Positions 18,063 through 24,262 of a stretch of DNA of 64,000 nt are shown here, one piece after another. The translations under genes and the position numbers were made by a program. Every line of letters starts with the position of its first letter. Within the stretch, counting starts at the first letter, position 1. This DNA comes from Actinomycetospora sp. TBRC 11914 (GTDB lineage Bacteria; Actinomycetota; Actinomycetes; Mycobacteriales; Pseudonocardiaceae), in the NCBI RefSeq assembly GCF_012933465.1, contig NZ_JABBND010000004.1, positions 124,001 to 188,000 on the forward strand, in the 5' to 3' direction. The notes below the pieces were generated by a model that was not told where the DNA came from, did not search any database, and worked only from the letters and a program-made list of their open reading frames with translations.

Positions 18063-18725
18063 TCAGCCCAGGTCGTCCACGGCCGTCGTCAGGGGGACGG
18101 TGCCGTTGATCAGCTCGAGCGTGCGGCCGATCGAGCCCGGGGCGTCGAGGAGCGCGACCAGGGTGGCGGCGACGTCCTCGCGGGTCACCTCCTCGTGACC
18201 GACCGGGCCCTCGGCGAGGGTCACGCGGCCCGTCGCGGGCTCGTCGGTCAGCCGGCCCGGGCGCAGGACGGTGACGTCGAGGGCGTCGCGCCCGATCACG
18301 CCCTGCTCCGCGTCGTGCTTGGCCCGCAGGTACTCGCCCCAGATCGAGTCGTCGTCGGCCGGCGACGGCGGGTCGGCGGCCCCCATCGACGAGACGAGCA
18401 GGTAGCGGCGGACGCCGGCGCGGGCAGCGGCGTCGGCGAGCAGGAGGGCGCCGTCGCGGTCCACGGTCCGCTTGCGCTCGGCGGTGCTGCCCGGCCCGGC
18501 GCCCGCGGCGAAGACGACCGCATCGGCGCCCTGCAGGTGCCCGGCGAGGTCGTCCGCGCCGATCGCCTCGAGGTCGACGACGTCGGGCTCGGCGCCCGCG
18601 TCGCGGACCTCGTCGGCATGGTCGGGGTTGCGGACGAGCGCCACGGGCCGGTCGCCCCGGTGGGCGAGCTGCCGCTCGAGGTGCAGGGCGATCTTGCCGT
18701 GGCCTCCGGCGATGACGACGCGCAT
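18063..18725 (-). CDS. NAD(P)H-binding atypical SDR (YwnB/NmrA-like)
   Basis: 220 residues from ATG 18725; GGTAGG lies about 8 bases upstream, and a GTG two codons earlier is too close to it. The N-terminal nucleotide motif is VVIAGGHGKIA. There is no catalytic Tyr-x-x-x-Lys of classical SDRs: instead YLLVSSMGA, and later YLRAKHDAE. LDVTVLRPGRLTDEP is typical of the SDR_a5 group of sugar-epimerase-fold proteins. These are cytosolic reductases or redox sensors of unknown substrate. It converges with the binding-protein gene, with 11 bp between stops. Confidence 0.88.
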   Translation of the reverse strand: MRVVIAGGHGKIALHLERQLAHRGDRPVALVRNPDHADEVRDAGAEPDVVDLEAIGADDLAGHLQGADAVVFAAGAGPGSTAERKRTVDRDGALLLADAAARAGVRRYLLVSSMGAADPPSPADDDSIWGEYLRAKHDAEQGVIGRDALDVTVLRPGRLTDEPATGRVTLAEGPVGHEEVTREDVAATLVALLDAPGSIGRTLELINGTVPLTTAVDDLG

Positions 18726-18832
18726 GGTCACCGCCTACCCCCACCGGCACGGCGCCACGCCCTTGTCCGATTCGTCGCTTTCGGCGACCGACGGAAACCG
18801 AGACCTTGCGCACAACCGAGCTGTGCCCTGTG

Positions 18833-18952
18833 ATGGAGATCGCCACCGAGCAGACCGGGGCCACGATCGTCGACACGGCGGTCCCGCCCACCACCACGGG
18901 CGGGACCGCGCCCCGGTCTCCCACCACCACACGTCGCGAGGTCCCCGGGTGA
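18833..18952 (+). CDS. Possible 39-residue Thr/Pro-rich peptide
   Basis: ATG at 18833 (with GTG just before) to TGA at 18952. Codons have strong G/C at third positions, like real genes here, and the peptide is Thr/Pro-rich (VDTAVPPTTTGGTAPRSPTTT). There is no ribosome site, and a 12-bp hairpin lies inside. It is upstream of and in line with the amidohydrolase, so it could be a leader peptide, or chance. Confidence 0.22.
   Translation: MEIATEQTGATIVDTAVPPTTTGGTAPRSPTTTRREVPG
18878..18909. promoter_or_regulatory. Perfect 12-bp hairpin in amidohydrolase leader region
   Basis: Arms 18878–18889 and 18898–18909 flank an ACCACCAC loop. It lies about 160 bp before the amidohydrolase start and could act as an attenuator or mRNA-stabilising stem in the leader. 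Role not shown. Confidence 0.4.
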
Positions 18953-19067
18953 CGGCCGTCCGCGTCCATGCATACGACTCGGACCCATCACCGGGCGACC
19001 TCGGTCGCCGGACGGCCCGCCGAGGGGCCGCCGTCCACCACCACGACCGCCGCGGAGGCATGCACCC

Positions 19068-20135
19068 ATGTACGAGAAGGATGGCGAGAAGTACTTCGTC
19101 GTCGACTCCCACATGCACTACTGGGACGCGTCGCCGGAGAACTGGGTCCCGGGCGCCGAGCAGTACGCCAAGGGCTGGATCGAGTGCTTCCACGCCTACC
19201 AGTCGCTCGGCCCGGCCGAGACCCACTGGTCGATCGAGCACTTCCAGAAGTACTCCGAGGAGGACCTCCTGAAGGACCTCTTCACCGACGGGCACGTGGA
19301 CGTGGCGATCGCCCAGCCCACGTACCTGCGCGAGTGGTACGGCGAGGGCTTCAACACCACCGAGCGCAACGGCCGGCTGCTCGCGAACCACCCGGACAAG
19401 TTCCGCCTCAACACCCGCTTCGACCCGCGTGACGGCGACGCCGGCATGCGCGAGTTCGAGGCCGACGTCGAGAAGTGGAAGCCGCTCGGCGCGAAGCTCT
19501 ACACCGCGGAGTGGAACGGCGACTCGCGGGGCTTCAAGCTGACCGACCCGGAGTGCTACCGCTTCCTCGAGCGCGCCCAGGAGCTGGGCATCCGCAACAT
19601 CCACATCCACAAGGGCCCGACGATCTGGCCGCTGGACAAGGACGCGTTCGACGTCTCCGACGTGGACCACGCGGCCACCGACTTCCAGGGCCTGAACTTC
19701 GTCGTCGAGCACGTCGGGCTGCCCCGCATCGAGGACTTCTGCTTCATGGCGACGCAGGAGCCCAACGTCTACGCGGGCCTCTCGGTGGTCCTCGGGGCGC
19801 TCATGCACGCCCGGCCCCGGTTCTTCGCCAAGGTCATGGGTGAGCTGCTGTTCTGGGTCGGCGAGGACAAGATGACGTTCGGCTCGGACTACGCCATCTG
19901 GGAGCCCCGCTGGCAGGTCGAGGGCCTCGTCGACTGGGACTACCCCGAGTCGGCCGACTTCGACGACTACCCGCGCCTCGGCGTCGAGGGCAAGAAGAAG
20001 ATCCTCGGCCTCAACGCGGCCCGGCTCTACGACATCCCGGTGCCCGCCGAGCTGCAGCTGCCCTCCGAGACCTCGGCGCCGGCGTCCTCGGACGACGCCG
20101 AGCTCGTCGAGGACGGGGCGGTGGCCCAGGCATGA
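19068..20135 (+). CDS. Amidohydrolase-2 family protein of the propane/alkane monooxygenase accessory type
   Basis: 355 residues from ATG 19068. It is a TIM-barrel metal hydrolase fold: VDSHMHYWD gives the H-x-H metal site, IHIHKGP and VEHVGLPR supply further His, and FGSDYAIWEP the catalytic Asp. The sequence (YEKDGEKYFVVDSHMH, GELLFWVGEDKMTFGSDYA) is of the type encoded right after the four monooxygenase genes in actinobacterial propane (prm) and mim clusters, where it precedes a DUF59 protein and a GroEL. Its reaction is unknown; a role in metallocentre or enzyme maturation is suspected. Here the monooxygenase genes and GroEL are absent. It overlaps the DUF59 gene by 4 bp. Confidence 0.85.
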   Translation: MYEKDGEKYFVVDSHMHYWDASPENWVPGAEQYAKGWIECFHAYQSLGPAETHWSIEHFQKYSEEDLLKDLFTDGHVDVAIAQPTYLREWYGEGFNTTERNGRLLANHPDKFRLNTRFDPRDGDAGMREFEADVEKWKPLGAKLYTAEWNGDSRGFKLTDPECYRFLERAQELGIRNIHIHKGPTIWPLDKDAFDVSDVDHAATDFQGLNFVVEHVGLPRIEDFCFMATQEPNVYAGLSVVLGALMHARPRFFAKVMGELLFWVGEDKMTFGSDYAIWEPRWQVEGLVDWDYPESADFDDYPRLGVEGKKKILGLNAARLYDIPVPAELQLPSETSAPASSDDAELVEDGAVAQA

Positions 20136-20911
20136 CGGCCCTCACGGATCCGGCGCCGCTGCGCTCCGTGGGTGGCCCCGCCGACACCCGCGTCACCGGT
20201 TCCGGCGACGCCGCCGCGGCGGCCGCGACCGGGACGGCGGCGCGGGTGTGGGAGGCGCTGCGGGCGGTGCGCGACCCCGAGCTCGACGCCGACGTCGTCT
20301 CGCTCGACTTCGTCGCGTCGGTCGCGGTGGACGACGGGTCGGTGGCGCACGTTCGGCTGCGCCTGCCCACCTACTTCTGCGCGCCCAACTTCGCGTTCCT
20401 CATGGTCGCGGACGCCTGGGACGCCGTGGCCGCCGTCGACGGCGTGGCCCGGCCCGACGTGGTGCTCATCGACCACTTCGCCTCCGACGCCATCAACGCC
20501 GGCGTCGCCGCGCGGGCCGGGTTCGTGGGCTCGATGGCGGGCACGGAGGTCGGGGAGGCCGTGGCGGAGCTCGACGACCTGCGCCGGACCTTCACCGAGC
20601 GGGCCCTCATGGCGGGCACCGACCTCGTCGTGCGCCCACTGATGCGCGAGGGGGCGACGCCGGAGCAGGTCGCGGCGATGACGCTGGGCGAGGCCCCGGC
20701 GTCGGCGGACCTGGTGCGGCTGCGGGCCCGGCGTCGGGAGCTGGGGATCCCGGCCGGCGACGACGACCCGCTGGTCGTGGACCCGAGCGGGCGCACCGTC
20801 GGCGTCGACGCCCTGCCGCTGCATCTGCGCAAGGCCCGCTCGTACCAGGTCGGGGTGGACGCCAACACGAGCATCTGCCGCGGTCAGCTGGCGGTCCGCT
20901 ACGGCGGCTGA
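20132..20911 (+). CDS. DUF59/MIP18-like iron–sulfur assembly protein of monooxygenase clusters
   Basis: 259 residues, ATG 20132 overlapping the amidohydrolase stop (ATGA). Residues 30–110 are a DUF59 (MIP18/SufT-like) domain: VWEALRAVRDPELDADVV, then the strand VRLRLPTYFCAPNFAF with a conserved Cys. The rest is a helical extension ending in SICRGQLAVRYGG with another Cys. Proteins of this shape follow the amidohydrolase in prm/mim propane monooxygenase operons and are thought to help load iron or Fe–S centres. The pair here has no monooxygenase within the window, so it must serve a distant one or another metalloenzyme. Confidence 0.82.
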   Translation: MTALTDPAPLRSVGGPADTRVTGSGDAAAAAATGTAARVWEALRAVRDPELDADVVSLDFVASVAVDDGSVAHVRLRLPTYFCAPNFAFLMVADAWDAVAAVDGVARPDVVLIDHFASDAINAGVAARAGFVGSMAGTEVGEAVAELDDLRRTFTERALMAGTDLVVRPLMREGATPEQVAAMTLGEAPASADLVRLRARRRELGIPAGDDDPLVVDPSGRTVGVDALPLHLRKARSYQVGVDANTSICRGQLAVRYGG

Positions 20912-20930
20912 CCCGTCCTCGGGTGTCCCT

Positions 20931-20983
20931 GGGACGAACGACTCGTTCGTGCACGTAGAAGCCACGAACGAGTCGTTCGTCCC
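20931..20983. repeat. 53-bp double-palindrome hairpin (copy A1)
   Basis: Two 21-base arms (20931–20951 and 20963–20983) pair perfectly around an 11-base loop. Each arm contains the near-palindrome ACGAACGA-STCGTTCGT. It lies between convergent genes and could act as a bidirectional terminator. It matches copy A2 (22086–22138) in inverted orientation at 47 of 53 positions, including the loop. Confidence 0.85.
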
Positions 20984-20998
20984 TCGGGGGGCCGACCC

Positions 20999-21944
20999 CT
21001 ACGCGGGGACGACGATGACGTTCGGGGTGGGCCGGGAGGCCGCCAGTTCGTAGTGGGCGCGGAGCTCCTCGATCACCCGCTCCGGCTCCGTCTTCAACCG
21101 ACGTGGGCGGTGGTGCGCGACGACGACACCGGCCGCGACCATGTCCGCGCGACGACGGGCGGTCTCGTCCTCCGCGACCGGGTGGAACTCCATCGAGTCG
21201 TTCTCCCACGCCATCCCGACGCACGGCAGGTAGCCGTCGGGGGTGGCGAGGAAGCGGCCGTTCGGCCAGCGCAGGGTCGCGTTCCACAGCATCGGCGGGA
21301 GCCCGCTCCGCGCGTACAGATCGCGGCCCCACCCCTCCGTGGCGGAGCGGATGCCGTCGGCGATCTCCTCGAGGACGTCCCGTACCAGCGCGGAGCCCCG
21401 CTGGTTTCCGGCGTCCAGCTCCTCACCGAGCCGGGCCGTCGTGGTGCGGCGCTGCTGGATCGCGTCGGCGATCAATGCCCGGACCTCGTCGCGGTCGCTC
21501 AGGCGTCGGGCCGTGTCGAGCACTGCTCGCTCGAGGACGGCCACCTGGACACCGTCCCGCTCGACCGTGCCGGGCGGGCGCCCCGTCCGCTCCACGACCA
21601 GCGTCGGCAAGCATCGACGGTGCCGGTCCTTCGACACCAGCAGGTGCAGCTCCGGGATGTCCGGGAGCCGCCGCAATCCGTGGCGCCGGACGGCTTCGGC
21701 CCCCGTCAGCACGGAATCGTCGCCCGCGTACAGGAGCGCGGCGACGATCAACTGCTCCCGGGTCGGTCGTCCGCTCTGCATGATGATCACGCCGGGGGAA
21801 CGGGCGCTGCCAGTACCCCGCCCGGACCCGCCGGGCGATCGTCTCGGGGCGCAGTCCGGCGGCGACGAGGGCGGCCACCCTGGCCACGGCCAACGGCGCG
21901 ACCACCCTGAGGTCGTCACGGTCCAGCGAACTCCGACGAGGCAT
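20999..21944 (-). pseudogene. AbiEi/DUF559-like protein gene with a single-base frameshift
   Basis: The N-terminal part from ATG 21944 (DDLRVVAPLAVARVAALVAAG, RRVRAGYWQRPFP) reads in one frame. The rest from about 21793 (PGVIIMQSGRPTREQLIVAAL, GAEAVRRHGLRRLPDIPELHLL) reads in another. Removing one G from the run at 21794–21798 joins them into a 314-residue protein with the usual RPFPGVI transition. The N-terminus looks like an AbiEi-type winged helix and the C-terminus (LPCVGMAWENDSMEFH) like a degenerate DUF559/Vsr-type nuclease core. Such orphans are common in actinobacteria. It is either a pseudogene or a homopolymer sequencing error. The gene is enclosed by inverted 53-bp hairpin elements. 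Confidence 0.75.
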
Positions 21945-22085
21945 GGCTGCACGATGCGCAGCATGTCCGACCGATCGTGAGTGGCCGAGAAGCACGCTGT
22001 GGACAAGTCGGGGTTCGGTGCCGCTGGGGACAACCGGCGAGACGGTCTGGCTGAGCGGTTCGCGGCCGAATGCGTCGACCCCGAC

Positions 22086-22138
22086 GACACGAACGACTCG
22101 TTCGTTGCTTCTAGGTACACGAACGAGTAGTTCGTCCC
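22086..22138. repeat. 53-bp double-palindrome hairpin (copy A2, inverted)
   Basis: Arms 22089–22105 and 22119–22135 pair with one mismatch. Read on the minus strand it matches copy A1 at 47 of 53 positions, loop included, so the two are inverted repeats around the AbiEi-like gene (module 20931–22138). Confidence 0.8.
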
Positions 22139-22204
22139 GTGGAGGGGGACCGGCGCCCGGCCTGGGGGAGGTCTGGGAGCGGTCAGGGGCAGGTCAGCAG
22201 GAGG

Positions 22205-23335
22205 TCAGGAGCCCCACACGTCCTCGGCCACCGACACGATCAGCTCCAGCTTCGCGACCTCCTGGTCGTACGACAGCTCGTTGCCCTCGACCGTCGAGGA
22301 GAACCCGCACTGCGGGGAGAGGCAGAGCTGCTCGAGCGGCACCACCTGCGACGCCTCGTCGATCCGGCGCTTCAGCGTGTCCGGCGACTCCAGCTGCCCG
22401 GACTTCGTCGTCACCAGGCCGAGCACCACCTGCTGGTCACCCCGCGGCAGGTAGCGCAGCGGGGAGAAGTCGCCGGAGCGGGCGTCGTCGTACTCGCAGA
22501 AGAAGCCGTCGACCTCGAGCCCGCCGAAGACCTTCTCCGCGACGTGGTCGTAGCCGCCCTCGGCCGCCCAGGAGGAGCGGTAGTTGCCGCGGCACATGTG
22601 CGTGGTCACGCGGAGGTCGTCCGGCCGGCCGGACAGCGCGGCGTTGATGGTGTCGACGTAGCGCTCGTGCATGTGGTCGGCGTCCTCGCCGCGGGCCGCC
22701 ATCGACTCGCGCTGGGCCGGGTCGTTGAGGTAGGCGAGCGAGGTGTCGTCGAGCTGGAGGTAGCGCACCCCGAGCCCGTACAGCCGCGAGATCTCCTCCC
22801 GGTACGCCCCCGCGAGGTCCGACCAGAACTGGTCGGGGTCGGTGTACGGCGAGCCCTCGTGCACCGGGGCGCCGCCGAGGCGGTAGTGCAGCATCGACGG
22901 CGACGGGATCGTCAGCTTCGGCACGGCCGAGGTCACCGTCGAGGCGAGCATCGAGAAGGCGTCGCCGAAGATCGTCGTGGAGAGCCCGATGCGCCGGTCG
23001 ATCACCAGCGACATCGACGCGAAGGTGAGGTTGCCGCTGGCGTTGCGGAACGCCACCTCGACCGACGAGTCCTTCGACGAGGAGACCCCGTCGAGCTGGT
23101 AGAGGAAGTCCATGTGCCACGACGTGCGGCGGAACTCGCCGTCGGTGGCCGCCTGCAGGCCCACCGACTCCTGCATGGCGACGACGTCGCGGATCGCGTC
23201 GTCCTCCGCCGCGCGGAGCTCGTCGTCGCCGAGCCGGCCCTCGGCGTGCGCGGCGCGCGCCGTCAGCAGGGCCGGGGGACGCAGGAGGCTGCCGACGTGG
23301 TCGGCACGGAACGGAGCCGTCTTCCTCGCGGACAT
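22205..23335 (-). CDS. Cobalamin-independent methionine synthase II-type (MetE C-terminal-like)
   Basis: 376 residues from ATG 23335, with GTGAGG 8 bases upstream. It corresponds to the catalytic barrel of MetE alone, as in YxjG/YxjH proteins: RADHVGSLLRP near the start, DGEFRRTSW, YLQLDDTSLAYL, the zinc ligands in THMCRGN (His and Cys) and LSPQCGFSS (Cys). These act as methyltransferases to homocysteine or related thiols, usually with a donor other than polyglutamyl methyl-folate; the true substrate is uncertain. It sits 32 bp behind an IclR gene on the same strand, so the two probably form an operon. Confidence 0.88.
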   Translation of the reverse strand: MSARKTAPFRADHVGSLLRPPALLTARAAHAEGRLGDDELRAAEDDAIRDVVAMQESVGLQAATDGEFRRTSWHMDFLYQLDGVSSSKDSSVEVAFRNASGNLTFASMSLVIDRRIGLSTTIFGDAFSMLASTVTSAVPKLTIPSPSMLHYRLGGAPVHEGSPYTDPDQFWSDLAGAYREEISRLYGLGVRYLQLDDTSLAYLNDPAQRESMAARGEDADHMHERYVDTINAALSGRPDDLRVTTHMCRGNYRSSWAAEGGYDHVAEKVFGGLEVDGFFCEYDDARSGDFSPLRYLPRGDQQVVLGLVTTKSGQLESPDTLKRRIDEASQVVPLEQLCLSPQCGFSSTVEGNELSYDQEVAKLELIVSVAEDVWGS

Positions 23336-23367
23336 GCGCACACCTCACCGTGTCGCGGGGCGGCGGG

Positions 23368-24198
23368 TCACCGGCCGTCCCACCCAGTGGAAACCGGATC
23401 CGTGCCGACCCAGCCGTCGGCGAACGTCGTCGAGACGCGGGCCGCGGCGGCGCGGACCGCCCGCTCGAGCCGGTCGCGGCGTCCGTGGAGGCTGCCGGGC
23501 CCGCCGGCGGGGACCACGGGGACGGCGACGGCCACGGCCCCGACCAGCGTCTCCTCCGCCGACCGCTCGACGGGGTCGCCGCGCAGGACCGGCGCCGCCA
23601 TGCAGGCCAGGCGTTCGCGGAACTCGCCCCGGTCGGTGGCCAGGCCGCGCCGGAGCACGGCGGCGAGCTCGCGGTCGAGGACGTCGCGGGAGGAGATCGT
23701 GCGGGAGGCGAGGGGGGCGAGCCCGTCGCGCGCGAGCACCTCGGTCCGCCGGGCCGGCGGGAGCGCCGCCAGCAGGAGCTTCCCGACGGCGGTCGCGTGC
23801 AGCGCGCCGCGCCACGTCGAGATCGTCGGCACCGGGTGCTCCGGGCAGTCGTCGGAGGCGACCACGACGACGTCGGCGTCGCGGTAGGCGGCGTACAGCA
23901 CCGCCGCCCCCGCCGTCGCGTGCGCCCGCCGCAGCGTCGCGCCGAGGCCCGGGGGGATCGGCAGCTGCGCGCGGAGCCGGTCGTTGAGCGCGGGCAGCTT
24001 CGGCCCGAGCCCGAAGCCGCGGGCGGGCTCGAGCCGGACGAGGTAGCCGTCGTCGACGAGGCTCGTCAGGAGGTGGTAGGTCGTCGAGAGGTTGTAGTCC
24101 AGGCGCCGGGCGACCGCCTTCGCGGTGATGCCGTCACCCGCGTCGGCGACCACCTCGAGCACGCGCAGGGCGCGGTGCACCGATCCGAGGCCCGCCAT
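23368..24198 (-). CDS. IclR-family transcriptional regulator
   Basis: 276 residues from ATG 24198. The winged helix (SVHRALRVLEVV, AKAVARRLDYNLSTTYHLLT, then DDGYLVRLEP) is followed by the IclR effector domain (GAALHATAVGKLLLAALP, LAPLASRTISS). The start region lacks a strong ribosome site, so a short leader is possible. It is divergent from the GH65 gene (61 bp apart) and co-directional with the MetE-like gene, so it may control either or both. Confidence 0.87.
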   Translation of the reverse strand: MAGLGSVHRALRVLEVVADAGDGITAKAVARRLDYNLSTTYHLLTSLVDDGYLVRLEPARGFGLGPKLPALNDRLRAQLPIPPGLGATLRRAHATAGAAVLYAAYRDADVVVVASDDCPEHPVPTISTWRGALHATAVGKLLLAALPPARRTEVLARDGLAPLASRTISSRDVLDRELAAVLRRGLATDRGEFRERLACMAAPVLRGDPVERSAEETLVGAVAVAVPVVPAGGPGSLHGRRDRLERAVRAAAARVSTTFADGWVGTDPVSTGWDGR

Positions 24199-24247
24199 CG
24201 CCCCATCATCGCCATGCGCGGGCCTCGGCGCCGTCGGGCGGGATGGA

Positions 24248-24262
24248 TACAGTCCCCCCGTG
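24248..24262 (+). promoter_or_regulatory. TACAGT -10 box, six bases before GTG (leaderless start)
   Basis: TACAGT at 24248–24253 is followed by six bases and the GTG start of the GH65 gene, so transcription should begin at or next to the start codon. No ribosome site exists. The same spacing occurs before the GMC gene (63812) and nearly so at 57991. Confidence 0.55.

Larger units (their letters stand above)
18726..19067. other. Divergent intergenic region with hairpin and doubtful small ORF
   Basis: 342 bp between the NAD(P)-binding gene and the amidohydrolase, which diverge, so both promoters should be here. It contains a perfect 12-bp stem with 8-base loop (18878–18909) and a possible 39-codon ORF (18833–18952) covering it. 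No clear ribosome site precedes the ORF. Confidence 0.45.

Noticed and set aside
20931-22138. Insertion sequence with transposase
   Set aside because: Inverted repeats are present, but the enclosed gene has no transposase motifs and no target-site duplication was seen.
23336-23367. Riboswitch (SAM or cobalamin) before the MetE-like gene
   Set aside because: The space to the IclR gene is only 32 bases, too short, and no conserved core is visible.
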